Notes: generated by a model from the sequence alone, not told the origin. Counted from the stretch's first letter, positions 1-7,922 are shown. The stretch is DNA of 64,000 bases from Salinispora arenicola (GCF_006716065.1 NZ_VFOL01000001.1:2542001-2606000), one strand, 5' to 3'. Program-made: numbers and translations.

Positions 1-2
1 CC

Positions 3-866
3 TGGGAACGGTGCAGGGTGCTCGTGCTGGACAGCGGCAACGGGGGGCGGGCGTTGGTGTCCGTCGAACCGGAGCCATCGGAGCCACCGCTGCTGGTGCT
101 GGTCGGCCCGGAGGACGTACCGGACACGGCGGCTGCGCGAGCGATGTTCCTCGGCGTCGAGTCAGATGGCGTGCCGGTGTTCGTGGTGGATGCGCCACTG
201 CCGGTGCTGTCCGATACCCGCGCGGTGCACCTGTTGGAGGTCGGCCATCTGCTCGCCGACCGGGACGCGGGTCTGTTCACCACGGGTCTGGCCCTGCTCA
301 ACTGGCACCGTGGGCACCCGTACTCTCCGCGTACCGGGCAGGCGACCGCGATAGACGAGGCCGGTTGGTCCCGGGTCGCGCCAGCAGGGGAGCGGATGTG
401 GCCGCGGACCGACCCGGCGATGATCGTTCTGGTGCACGATGGTGGGCCCGGGCGTGCTGGGCGCTGTCTGCTGGGTAACAACGCCTCCTGGCCACGCGTA
501 CCGGGTGAGCTGCGCTTCTCCTGCCTCGCCGGCTATGTGGAGCCGGGGGAGTCGGCCGAGGCAGCGGTGGTGCGTGAGGTGCGCGAGGAGGTCGACGTAC
601 CGGTCACGAACGTCACGTACGTGGGTAGCCAGGCATGGCCGTTCCCGAGTTTGTTGATGTTGGGATTTCAGGCACTGGCCGATTCGCGGTCTCCGGTGCG
701 GGTCGACCCGGCGGAGATCGCATCAGCCCGTTGGTTCACCCGGGCCGAGATCGGGGCGGCGCTGGCCGGGCGGATTGTTGATGTGGATGGTGAGCGGCTG
801 GTCCTGCCACCACCGTCGTCGATCGCGTCCTTCCTGCTGCGTCACTGGCTCGACGGCCATTGCTGA
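3..866 (+). CDS. nudC: NudC-like Nudix hydrolase, 5' partial
   Basis: NADH pyrophosphatase/RNA-deNADding family enzyme that would hydrolyse NAD(H)-type dinucleotides. The frame is open to the window edge (reads W-E-R-C-R-V-L-V), so the gene probably starts upstream; an internal GTG at 18 is the first start codon present. The Nudix box is clear (GYVEPGES...REVREEVDV, around residues 177-199 counted from the GTG), with Asp in place of the usual Gly near its end. The NudC signature is present as SQAWPFPS. The zinc-ribbon region is degenerate: where relatives have CPRCG this protein reads SPRTG, and the second Cys pair is also missing. Position upstream of mycoredoxin and uvrD2 matches M. tuberculosis Rv3199c. 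The family call is sure; NAD specificity is inferred. Confidence 0.88.
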   Translation, partial: WERCRVLVLDSGNGGRALVSVEPEPSEPPLLVLVGPEDVPDTAAARAMFLGVESDGVPVFVVDAPLPVLSDTRAVHLLEVGHLLADRDAGLFTTGLALLNWHRGHPYSPRTGQATAIDEAGWSRVAPAGERMWPRTDPAMIVLVHDGGPGRAGRCLLGNNASWPRVPGELRFSCLAGYVEPGESAEAAVVREVREEVDVPVTNVTYVGSQAWPFPSLLMLGFQALADSRSPVRVDPAEIASARWFTRAEIGAALAGRIVDVDGERLVLPPPSSIASFLLRHWLDGHC

Positions 867-1059
867 CCTGGGGGCGCCTCAGGTTACGCGGAGTTCGCGT
901 TGGGTCCCTGCCGCGGGCCGATCCTCGTCGGTGAACGGTGGTCCCGGCCCGCGACCGCCGTTGCCGCGACGGCCGCGGGCCGGGGACAGTGCCGCCGGGA
1001 ACGGCTGGAGCGAGGAGCCCGGCGGGGAAGCCGCGCCGGTCCCGACGGACGGAAGCCGC

Positions 1060-1335
1060 TCAGCCGCCCCGGTCGTCCGGCCAGCTGGGCCAGACGGACC
1101 GGGGTTCGTTGAGCGGAAGTACCTTGACCCGTTGCCGGCCCGCGCGGACGGCGCCGACTGCGGCGAGGGCACGGGCCAGCACGAGTGCCGCCTCTCGATC
1201 GTCGGCGTGGACGACCTGCCGGCGTGGTTCGGGCGCGACGGTTTCGTCGCGCAGTCGGCCTCCGTCGGCCCAGGCGGCGGCGAGGTCCACGTCGGCCGCT
1301 GCGCGGACGTCGGTGCGAACGATCAGGAACCGCAT
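1060..1335 (-). CDS. hypothetical protein, 91 aa
   Basis: Small soluble protein starting MRFLIVRTDVRAAADVDLA. Start taken at the ATG preceding the hydrophobic MRFLIV strand; the frame continues upstream, but that part looks like noise. It has an alpha/beta-like pattern with an Ala-rich helix around residues 45-65 (AALVLARALAAVGAVRAG) and no recognisable catalytic motif. It lies downstream of the XRE/DUF397 pair on the same strand but beyond a strong terminator, so it is probably a separate unit. I do not recognise the family; codon bias supports coding. Confidence 0.5.
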   Translation of the reverse strand: MRFLIVRTDVRAAADVDLAAAWADGGRLRDETVAPEPRRQVVHADDREAALVLARALAAVGAVRAGRQRVKVLPLNEPRSVWPSWPDDRGG

Positions 1336-1521
1336 CTCGGTCTCCGGATGTGTGCCGCGACGCTCGGGAACGGAGTGGAAGTTCCACGTCACTTGCGGCC
1401 ATGTTACGCCGGGTAGCCGACCTCACAACCGAAATGCCGTTATGGCCCGGCATGCTCGTCCGATTGGATGAGGGGTCGGTACCGGAGCTGATCACCGCCG
1501 GAGACGTCGCCCCGGACACAC

Positions 1522-1556
1522 GTCGGGGCCGCCGGTGTGGCACCGGCGGCCCCGAC
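1522..1556 (-). terminator. hairpin terminator after DUF397 gene
   Basis: Perfect 16-bp inverted repeat (GTCGGGGCCGCCGGTG, loop TGG, complementary arm) just downstream of the DUF397 stop at 1567. There is no long T-run, as is common in high-G+C actinobacteria. Confidence 0.7.
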
Positions 1557-1566
1557 CTGCTGCGGG

Positions 1567-1794
1567 TCAGGTTCGGTCGAGCTGCCCCTCCTTGGCCGCA
1601 GCCAGGAAGTTCCGCCACTCGCTCCGGTCGAACAGCAGTACCGGACCGCCGCGGTCCTTGCTGTCCCGAAGAGCCACTGTGGCCGGCAACGGCGCCACCT
1701 CGACGCAGTTGGAGGTCTGGCTGCGGGTGCTCTTTCGCCACGTTGTCCGGGCCAGGTCGGCGATGACGGTCGGCGTGTCGTTGATCTCGTTCAT
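1567..1794 (-). CDS. DUF397 protein paired with XRE regulator
   Basis: 75-aa DUF397 protein. Typical family features are WRKSTRSQ near residue 20, then VALRDSK and a C-terminal W-R-N-F-L segment. DUF397 genes in actinobacteria are almost always beside an XRE/DUF5753 helix-turn-helix gene, in arrangements related to whiJ/abaA-type developmental regulators of Streptomyces. Here it begins about 60 bp after the XRE gene on the same strand, so they are probably co-transcribed. The start is the ATG of MNEINDTPTVIADL; the long upstream extension in the frame overlaps the XRE gene and is not credible. Confidence 0.85.
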   Translation of the reverse strand: MNEINDTPTVIADLARTTWRKSTRSQTSNCVEVAPLPATVALRDSKDRGGPVLLFDRSEWRNFLAAAKEGQLDRT

Positions 1795-1856
1795 GGTTTC
1801 ACTCCTGTATGAACCGGCCGATGGACGAGTAGTGCCCGCACGGACCGACCGGTGGG

Positions 1857-2870
1857 TCAGTGTTCCGTCAACCGCCCGGGGCGCCGGCGGCGCTGGGCCG
1901 GCGGTATCGCCGCCCCGAACGCCACTGTCGACGTGGGTGCCGCGTCGATTGGCCGTCCCGTGGCCTGGATCAGCCAGGAGAGGGTGTCCGATGCGGAGAG
2001 AGCTGCCGTGCATAACCACTCGAAGACCACTTTATAGCGATTTTGTATTTTTGCCTCGGTTGACATGGTGTTCAGGAACCCGCTCTCGATCGCCAGGGTC
2101 TCGGGGTCCTGCGGATCCCCGAACCGGTAGAGCGAGAACGCGGTCGGTGGCAGGTACCAGCCACTCGCCTGGGTGTCTCGGGGGAGTACGTGCAATGTGA
2201 CGTTAGGTAGTTCTGCCAACTCGCAGAGCTGCGCCAACTGCTCCTGTAACACGTCACTGGGACCGGCGCGCCCGCCGAGCGCCGCCTCCTCGAGCACGGC
2301 GGTGTACCGGGGCGCCTCCGGCCCCCGGGTGAGCAGCGACTGGCGGGCCAGTCGCGCACCCACCTCGGTCTCGATGTCCTCGGTGACGTCCGGCTCGCCG
2401 GCGGCTTCGTCGACCTCTCGCGCCGAGGTGATGCGGATTCGGGCGTACCCGGGTGTCTGGAGCAGTCCCGGCACGAGTAGCGGGTGGTACTCCGAGATCT
2501 CCACACAGCCCGCCTCCAACTCGGCGAAGCCGCGCTGCTGTGGGGTCATGACCGGATAGTTTCGCAGCCAACCGCGGATGTCGCCGGCCTCCCCGGTGAT
2601 GGTCAGCAACTCGTCCCGCAGCGCTACGCCCACGCGATAGAGATCGAGCAGGGCACCGACGTCCTGCGGATCCGGCCGGCTACGGCCGTTCTCCAGGCGG
2701 GACAGTTTGGACGCGGACGCCCAGCCGACCCGCTCGACCACCTGGTCCCCGGTGAGACCCGTGGTTTCGCGGAGTCGGCGCAGTTCGGTGCCCAACCTGC
2801 GGCGTCGAAGGATGGGACTGGGTGCGACTGGAGGCACGAGGTCCTCATTTCCGTAGACCGTCGCAGGCAC
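1857..2870 (-). CDS. XRE-family regulator with DUF5753 domain
   Basis: 337-aa cytoplasmic DNA-binding regulator. The N-terminal helix-turn-helix spans about residues 22-80 (RRLGTELRRLRETTGLTG, ...SKLSRLENGRSRP). The C-terminal DUF5753 domain covers roughly 110-290 and includes the family's YHPLLVPGLLQTPGYAR motif. It is transcribed divergently from an MFS exporter about 125 bp away and is followed by its DUF397 partner. By family precedent such pairs tune development or antibiotic production; control of the neighbouring exporter is possible but unproven. Start is GTG at 2870. Confidence 0.9.
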   Translation of the reverse strand: MPATVYGNEDLVPPVAPSPILRRRRLGTELRRLRETTGLTGDQVVERVGWASASKLSRLENGRSRPDPQDVGALLDLYRVGVALRDELLTITGEAGDIRGWLRNYPVMTPQQRGFAELEAGCVEISEYHPLLVPGLLQTPGYARIRITSAREVDEAAGEPDVTEDIETEVGARLARQSLLTRGPEAPRYTAVLEEAALGGRAGPSDVLQEQLAQLCELAELPNVTLHVLPRDTQASGWYLPPTAFSLYRFGDPQDPETLAIESGFLNTMSTEAKIQNRYKVVFEWLCTAALSASDTLSWLIQATGRPIDAAPTSTVAFGAAIPPAQRRRRPGRLTEH

Positions 2871-2996
2871 GACGGTAACTCTCTGAATTCGCCCCTAACC
2901 CTCAGTATGGAACGGCGCGACCGGTGCCGGAGGTTCCGGCGGGGGCGTGTCTCGACAAAAGCGGCACGCCGTGTACCACGTCCGACGGAGGGGCAG

Positions 2997-4268
2997 ATGC
3001 GTACCGTCCTGCGTCGCCCGGACTTCCGGCTGCTCTTTGGTGGCCTACTGGCCAGCATGACGGCCGAGTCGATCCTGCTGCTCGCACTCGCCGTCTGGGT
3101 CAAGGAGTTGACCGGATCAAGCGGACTGGCCGGGGCCACCATCTTCGCGATCATCGCCCCGATGACGCTGGCGCCCCTGGTTGGCTGGATCGTCGACCGC
3201 TACCCGCGCCAGCCCCTGTTCGTGGCCGTCAACCTGGTCACCGCCACCCTGCTCACCCCGTTGTTCGCCGTCCGCGACCGCACCGACCTCTGGCTCGTCT
3301 ACCTGGTCGCGATCCTCTACGGCCTGTCCTACGTCACCCTGAGCGCGGTGCTCAGCGGCCTCATCCGTAGCCTGGTCCCGGCGGAGCTGCTGGCCGACGC
3401 GAACGGCGTGCTGCAGACGGTGCGGCAGGGCCTGCGGCTGATCGGCCCGCTGGCCGGGGCCGCCCTCTACTCCACCGCCGGCGGTGGACTGCTGACCGGG
3501 GTAGCGGTGACCGGCTTCGTGACCGCAGCGGTGCTGGCGGGTCTGCTCCGGGTGACCGAACCGCCCTGGTCTCGACCGGAACCGCGGCGCTGCGTCCGTA
3601 CCCGCTCGTCGCCTCGGTCCGCCGAGCTGGGCGCCGGCCTTCGGCACCTGGCCGACGAGCCGGCGCTGCGCCGGGCCCTGCTCGGCTACGGGCTCGGCTC
3701 GTTGGTGATGGGCTTCAGCGAGTCACTGATCTTCGCGTACGTCGACCAGGGGCTTCGCCGTGACGCGACGTTCGTGGGCGTACTCGTCACGGTACAGGGA
3801 GCTGGCGGTCTAGCCGGCGGGCTGGTGTCCCCAGGTGTGATCCGGCGGGCCGGGGAGGTGGGCGCACTCGCGGTGGGGGTGGCCCTGTTCGGGGTGGCCG
3901 CGCTGGCGTTGTCCTACCCGAACCTGTGGCTGGGCTGCACCGCGGTCCTGCTGGCTGGGGCTTCCCTGCCGCTGACCATGGTCGGGCTGCACACCCTGAT
4001 CCAGCGGCGGACCCCGCCACGGCTCATCGGACGGGCCGCCGCCGGTGCCGAGGCGGTGGTCAGTGGCCCACGGGCAGTGTCCATCGGCGTCGGCGCACTG
4101 CTCGTGGGGGTCATCGACTACCGTCTGCTGTTCGTGGTGGTGAGCCTGGTCACCCTACTCGCCGGCGGCTACCTCTGGGGCGGTCGCCGGTTGAGCCGAC
4201 CACCCCAGCCACCGCCGCCCGCAGGGCGCACACAGGTCACCCAACAATCGTGGACAGGTGCTCCTTGA
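2997..4268 (+). CDS. MFS transporter
   Basis: 423-aa inner-membrane protein of the major facilitator superfamily, with about 10-12 hydrophobic segments. It starts MRTVLRRPDFRLLFGG, the usual N-terminal pattern of the MFS_3-like drug/macrolide efflux subgroup. The ATG is preceded by GGAGGGG; the 171 residues upstream in the open frame overlap the divergent XRE gene and are rejected. Substrate is unknown. Its 3' end overlaps the convergent mycoredoxin gene by 32 bp. Confidence 0.88.
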   Translation: MRTVLRRPDFRLLFGGLLASMTAESILLLALAVWVKELTGSSGLAGATIFAIIAPMTLAPLVGWIVDRYPRQPLFVAVNLVTATLLTPLFAVRDRTDLWLVYLVAILYGLSYVTLSAVLSGLIRSLVPAELLADANGVLQTVRQGLRLIGPLAGAALYSTAGGGLLTGVAVTGFVTAAVLAGLLRVTEPPWSRPEPRRCVRTRSSPRSAELGAGLRHLADEPALRRALLGYGLGSLVMGFSESLIFAYVDQGLRRDATFVGVLVTVQGAGGLAGGLVSPGVIRRAGEVGALAVGVALFGVAALALSYPNLWLGCTAVLLAGASLPLTMVGLHTLIQRRTPPRLIGRAAAGAEAVVSGPRAVSIGVGALLVGVIDYRLLFVVVSLVTLLAGGYLWGGRRLSRPPQPPPPAGRTQVTQQSWTGAP

Positions 4269-4479
4269 CCTGACGGATCGTGGGGTTGGTCAGCGCGCTG
4301 CCGTCGGCGAAGCGCAGCGTCGGCACTGTCTGGTTGCCGCCGTTGACACTCATGACGAACGCGGCGGCTTCCGGCTCCCGCTCGATGTCGACCACCTCGT
4401 ACCCGATGCCCTCCCGGTCCAGCTGCGACTTCAGCCGGTGGCAGTAGCCGCACCAAGGGGTGGAATACATCGTCAACAT
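4237..4479 (-). CDS. mrx1: mycoredoxin (glutaredoxin-like)
   Basis: 80-aa glutaredoxin-fold protein with active site CGYC (MLTMYSTPWCGYC) and the cis-Pro motif TVPTLRFADG. In actinobacteria, which lack glutathione, mycoredoxin reduces mycothiol mixed disulfides. The start is the ATG at 4479 behind GGAGG; further upstream residues in the frame are not conserved-looking. It lies head-to-head with uvrD2, as in M. tuberculosis (Rv3198A/uvrD2). A SigR-type promoter lies in the divergent region, suggesting induction by thiol oxidation. Confidence 0.92.
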   Translation of the reverse strand: MLTMYSTPWCGYCHRLKSQLDREGIGYEVVDIEREPEAAAFVMSVNGGNQTVPTLRFADGSALTNPTIRQVKEHLSTIVG

Positions 4480-4528
4480 CGTCAGGCCTCCAGGGGTCGG
4501 TGGTGAGTCAAGCCAGGCTAACCGCAGC

Positions 4529-4555
4529 AACGTCGGAAGCGGCTGGGACAATTCC
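4529..4555 (-). promoter_or_regulatory. SigR-type promoter for mycoredoxin
   Basis: Read on the minus strand: GGAAT (4555-4551), a 19-base spacer, GTT (4531-4529). This fits the published SigR/SigH consensus GGAAT-N18/19-GTT. Predicted start of transcription is near 4522, giving a leader of about 43 nt before the GGAGG ribosome site and ATG at 4479. Confidence 0.6.
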
Positions 4556-4560
4556 CCGCT

Positions 4561-6720
4561 GTGGTGTCCCACTCAGCCTCCGACCGGGTGCTCGCCGGGC
4601 TCGACCCAGAGCAGCGGGCGGCGGTGACCGCCCCAGCCGGCCCGGTCTGTGTGCTCGCCGGCGCCGGTACTGGCAAGACCCGGGCAGTCACCTCCCGGAT
4701 CGCCCACCGGGTGTTGACCGGGGAAATCCTGTCCCGGCATCTGCTCGCGGTCACTTTCACCGCACGGGCCGCCGCCGAGCTGCGCAGCCGGCTCACCGCA
4801 CTCGGGGTGCCCGGCGTACAGGCGCGAACCTTCCACGCCGCGGCGCTCCGTCAGGTGCGCTACTTCGCGCCCCGGCTGCTCGCCGGTCGGGCGATGCCCG
4901 AGCTGCTGGACAGCAAGGTCCGGCTGGTCACCCTCGCCGCCGCGAAGGTCGGAATCCGCGCGGACCGGACCGGTACCCGGGACCTCGCGGGCGAGATCGA
5001 GTGGGCCAAGTCGTCCCTGGTCGAGCCCGGGGAATACGTGGTCGCGGCGGCCAAGGCGTTACGCGAGACCCCGTACGAGCCAGCGAGAGTCGCCGACGTC
5101 TTCGCCGCGTACGAGCAGGTCAAGCGTTCCGGCGGGGTGATCGACTTCGAGGACATGCTGCGTGCCGCGATCTGGGGCATCGAGGAGCATCCCGACGTGG
5201 CCGACCAGGTACGCGCCCAGTACCGGCACTTTGTCGTGGACGAGTACCAGGATGTGAACCCGCTCCAACAACGGCTGTTGGAGGCGTGGCTCGGCGGCGG
5301 AGACGACCTGACCGTGGTGGGTGACGCGAGCCAGACCATCTACTCGTTCACCGGCGCGACCTCCTCCTATCTGGTCGACTTCCCGCGCCGGCACCGCAGT
5401 GCGACCGTGGTCCGCCTGGTGCGTGACTACCGGTCCACCCCCCAGGTGGTCGGGTTGGCCAACGCGGTGATCTCACCAGCCCGGGGCTCCGAGGCTCGGT
5501 TGCGGTTGGAGTTGGTCGGCCAGCGCCCACCAGGCCCCGAGCCCGACCTGCGGATCTTCACCGACGAGCCGGCCGAGGCCGCCGCCGTCGCCGCCCGCTG
5601 CCGGGCCCTGATCGACGCCGGCACGCCGGCCCGGGAGATCGCTGTGCTGTTCCGGACCAACGCGCAGTCCGAGGTGTACGAGAAGGCGCTGACCGAGGCC
5701 GAGGTGCCGTACCAGGTGCAGGGTGCGGAGCGGTTCTTCGAGCGCGTCGAGATACGGCAGGCGATGGTCGCGCTGCGCGCCGCCACCCGCTCCCTCCCCG
5801 GCGGGATCCCACTGCCGGCGGCCGTGGTCGAGGCGTTGGCCGCCGTGGGCTGGGCGCCGGATACGCCACCGGCCGGTGGCGCCGCCCGCGAGCGGTGGGC
5901 GGCTCTCGCCGCGCTGGTCCAACTCGCCGAGGAGTACGCGGCCGCCGCGCCGGTGGTGCCGATCGGGCCGGCCGCCGCGGTCGAACGCCCGGCCACCCTG
6001 GCCGACTTCACCGACGAGCTGGCTCGACGTGCCGCCGCCCAGCACGCGCCGACGGTCGAGGGCGTGACGCTCGCCTCCCTGCATTCGGCGAAGGGCCTGG
6101 AATGGGATGCCGTCTTTCTGGTCGGCCTCGCCGAGGGCACTCTGCCCACCCTGTACGCGAAGACACCGGAGCAGGTGGAGGAGGAACGCCGGTTGCTCTA
6201 CGTGGGCATCACCCGGGCCCGAGAGTGGCTCTGGCTGTCGTACGCGTCGGCCCGTTCGCCCGGGGGACGGCCCCGGCGGCCCTGCCGGTTCCTGCCGCGG
6301 CTGAGTCCTTCTGGTGGGAGCGGGCGGGCCGGTGCGGGCGGGGCCCGGCCTAGCGAGCGTCGGCGTACCCAGATCGTTTCCTGCCGGATCTGTGGTGCGA
6401 CCCTGCTCGCCGGCGCGGAGCGCAAGCTGGGCCGGTGCGCCGCCTGTCCGTCCGACATCGACGAGGAGCTGCACGGGCGGCTGCGCGAGTGGCGGCGTCG
6501 GACGGCCGCCGGTCAGCGGGTGCCGGCCTACGTGGTGTTCACCGACGCGACCCTGGTCGCGTTGGCTGAGCGGCGCCCTCAGCAGCCCCGTGACCTCACT
6601 GCGATCGCTGGGATCGGGGCCCGCAAGCTGGGGCTCTACGGCGAGGCGGTGCTGGCGCTGGTAGCCGGCGCGGCGGTGGACGAGGTCTGCCCGGAGAGAA
6701 CTTCGGAAATCTTGCCGTAA
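4561..6720 (+). CDS. uvrD2: ATP-dependent DNA helicase UvrD2
   Basis: 719-aa superfamily 1A helicase for DNA repair. Visible motifs: Walker A LAGAGTGKTR (about 32-41), DEYQDVNP (about 225-232), VVGDASQTIYSFTGA, and VTLASLHSAKGLEWDAVF with LYVGITRAREWL in the C-terminal half. After the motor it has a tetracysteine zinc module (CRICGATLL...CAAC, about 609-630) and a C-terminal HRDC domain (about 640-705). That architecture is diagnostic of actinobacterial UvrD2. GTG start, divergent from mycoredoxin. Confidence 0.95.
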   Translation: MVSHSASDRVLAGLDPEQRAAVTAPAGPVCVLAGAGTGKTRAVTSRIAHRVLTGEILSRHLLAVTFTARAAAELRSRLTALGVPGVQARTFHAAALRQVRYFAPRLLAGRAMPELLDSKVRLVTLAAAKVGIRADRTGTRDLAGEIEWAKSSLVEPGEYVVAAAKALRETPYEPARVADVFAAYEQVKRSGGVIDFEDMLRAAIWGIEEHPDVADQVRAQYRHFVVDEYQDVNPLQQRLLEAWLGGGDDLTVVGDASQTIYSFTGATSSYLVDFPRRHRSATVVRLVRDYRSTPQVVGLANAVISPARGSEARLRLELVGQRPPGPEPDLRIFTDEPAEAAAVAARCRALIDAGTPAREIAVLFRTNAQSEVYEKALTEAEVPYQVQGAERFFERVEIRQAMVALRAATRSLPGGIPLPAAVVEALAAVGWAPDTPPAGGAARERWAALAALVQLAEEYAAAAPVVPIGPAAAVERPATLADFTDELARRAAAQHAPTVEGVTLASLHSAKGLEWDAVFLVGLAEGTLPTLYAKTPEQVEEERRLLYVGITRAREWLWLSYASARSPGGRPRRPCRFLPRLSPSGGSGRAGAGGARPSERRRTQIVSCRICGATLLAGAERKLGRCAACPSDIDEELHGRLREWRRRTAAGQRVPAYVVFTDATLVALAERRPQQPRDLTAIAGIGARKLGLYGEAVLALVAGAAVDEVCPERTSEILP

Positions 6721-6756
6721 ATTCGTTTGCCCTCGCCCCAGGATGCGGCATAGCCT
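6718..6756 (+). promoter_or_regulatory. candidate WhiB7-type promoter of whiB7
   Basis: An AT-rich patch TAAATT (6718-6723) sits directly upstream of a -35-like TTGCCC (6727-6732), with a -10-like TAGCCT (6751-6756) 18 bases on; an alternative -10 is CATAGC at 6749. WhiB7 is known to act at promoters with a short AT-rich element just upstream of the -35. Such an element abutting the end of uvrD2 fits autoregulation. Confidence 0.5.
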
Positions 6757-6842
6757 CGGGGCACACCTCGCGAGCGGCGGTATTAGGGCTGCTCACGAGC
6801 GTGATCAGGTCGGCACGAGGGAACGTCAGGGAGGTGGCACCA

Positions 6843-7097
6843 ATGGAGATCTACAGCAACGGGCGTCCAGTGGCGCTGCTTACTGCCGTCACGTCGTTGT
6901 CGGCTGTCCAGGTGGCCCTCGCCACTGCGCGACCGTCGGTTCCGCAGGTGCACCAGGCCGGGATTCAGGCCGAGCTGACTCCCGCGCTGGCGCCGTACGG
7001 GATCCAGGAGACCAGTGGCTTCACGGGCAAGGGCGTTGATGGTGCCAAGCGGCGCATGGACGTCCGCGGTGTTCCACCTCGAGGTAGACCGGTCTGA
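6843..7097 (+). CDS. upstream ORF in the whiB7 leader, 84 aa
   Basis: ATG preceded by GGGAGGTGG, encoding MEIYSNGRPVALLTAVTSLS and ending GVPPRGRPV. It resembles no enzyme family. It lies wholly within the roughly 460-nt leader between the predicted whiB7 promoter and whiB7. Its last codons (7077-7085) form one arm of a predicted antiterminator and its stop lies inside that structure. I therefore read it as a regulatory leader ORF that reports translation, as described for mycobacterial whiB7; it could also make a stable small protein. Confidence 0.65.
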   Translation: MEIYSNGRPVALLTAVTSLSAVQVALATARPSVPQVHQAGIQAELTPALAPYGIQETSGFTGKGVDGAKRRMDVRGVPPRGRPV

Positions 7098-7122
7098 TAC
7101 AGACCACCGGCTCACCTCGAGG
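7074..7122 (+). promoter_or_regulatory. predicted antiterminator of the whiB7 attenuator
   Basis: CCTCGAGGT (7077-7085) is the exact reverse complement of ACCTCGAGG (7114-7122), enclosing a smaller hairpin GGTCTG/CAGACC (7091-7096 with 7100-7105). The 3' arm shares GAGG (7119-7122) with the 5' arm of the downstream terminator, so the two folds exclude each other. A ribosome finishing the upstream ORF would cover the 5' arm and favour termination. Confidence 0.6.
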
Positions 7123-7166
7123 CCGCGGAACCCGCATACCGGGATCCGCGGCCTCAGTTTTTGTTT
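7119..7166 (+). terminator. intrinsic terminator of the whiB7 leader
   Basis: Perfect 11-bp stem GAGGCCGCGGA (7119-7129) with TCCGCGGCCTC (7145-7155), extended by an inner CCCG/CGGG pairing and followed by AGTTTTTGTTT. A T-run this clear is rare in such G+C-rich DNA. It lies 58 nt before the whiB7 start, between the leader ORF and whiB7. Confidence 0.8.
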
Positions 7167-7223
7167 CGAAGTACGTCGGAAATGCGATCTACAAGATCGA
7201 AGTGAGAGAGAGGTGACCGGGCA

Positions 7224-7586
7224 ATGAGTCTGGCGTTGGCCCCGCTCGACCTGAGTGTCGAGCTGGAGGCGAACCTGCCTTGCCGGAAGTTCGACCCCGA
7301 CCTGTGGTTCTCCGACTCGCCCACCGAGCTCGAGCTGGCCAAGTCGCTCTGCGGGGACTGCCCGCTGCGCGTCGAGTGCCTCGCCGGCGCGGTGGAGCGA
7401 GCCGAGCCCTGGGGCGTCTGGGGTGGCGAGATCTTCGAGCGTGGCGCGGTGGTTCCGCGCAAGCGGCCCCGTGGCCGTCCGCGTAAGGAGGATGTCGCCC
7501 GAGATGCCACGCTCCGGGTCGAGGCCGAGGCGCGACTGGCGGCCAGTGGGCTGGCCCGGCGCGAAGCGGTCCGGCTGGCGGCCTGA
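7224..7586 (+). CDS. whiB7: WhiB7, antibiotic-resistance regulator
   Basis: 120-aa Fe-S transcription factor. The four cluster cysteines are C20, C43, C46 and C52. They are followed by EPWGVWGGE (61-69), the WhiB7-specific form of the G-W-G-G turn, and a C-terminal AT-hook RGRPRK (83-88). WhiB7 binds the primary sigma factor and activates intrinsic drug-resistance genes when translation is inhibited. Neighbours uvrD2 and the ABC1 kinase match the M. tuberculosis locus. ATG with GAGAGAGGTG upstream; expression is predicted to be controlled by the leader attenuator. Confidence 0.95.
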   Translation: MSLALAPLDLSVELEANLPCRKFDPDLWFSDSPTELELAKSLCGDCPLRVECLAGAVERAEPWGVWGGEIFERGAVVPRKRPRGRPRKEDVARDATLRVEAEARLAASGLARREAVRLAA

Positions 7587-7649
7587 CAACCACCCGATCT
7601 GTCCTACCCCTCGCCGGTGTCCGCACCGGCCGCGAGAAAGTTGACGAGG

Positions 7650-7826
7650 ATGTACCACCGTTCGCACGAGATGGAACTGCAACTACTCCACGAAGCGTTG
7701 TCGAGGGCTCGAATGCTCCGGCCTCAGGCCGGTCGCACCACCGCGAGCACTGAGGCATATCGTTCCGCCCGTACCGTTGCCATGGCTGCCCACAGGCGGT
7801 CGGCGCGCGAGATGGGCAGTCTCTAG
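7650..7826 (+). CDS. small basic hypothetical protein, 58 aa
   Basis: Starts MYHRSHEMELQLLHEALSRA at an ATG preceded by GACGAGG. It is mostly helical, Arg- and Ser-rich, without cysteines or a membrane segment. It lies 63 bp after whiB7 on the same strand and just before a strong bidirectional hairpin, so it could be read through from whiB7. Function unknown. The 11 residues upstream in the frame lack a ribosome site. Confidence 0.6.
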   Translation: MYHRSHEMELQLLHEALSRARMLRPQAGRTTASTEAYRSARTVAMAAHRRSAREMGSL

Positions 7827-7880
7827 GAAGGCGTGCTCGACGCCTTCGGGATAGGCACGAACGTCGGTTGACACCGTTGC

Positions 7881-7916
7881 GACGGGCGCGTCCGGTCAAT
7901 GCCGGACGCGCCCGTC
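7881..7916. terminator. bidirectional hairpin terminator
   Basis: Perfect 15-bp stem (GACGGGCGCGTCCGG and its complement, 6-nt loop) between the convergent small ORF and the ABC1 kinase gene. Confidence 0.75.
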
Positions 7917-7922
7917 AGCGCA

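Noticed and set aside
884..1741. 285-aa minus-strand Arg-rich ORF
   Set aside because: Spans a terminator and the DUF397 gene in another frame; composition is noise. The smaller ORF at 1060-1335 is preferred.
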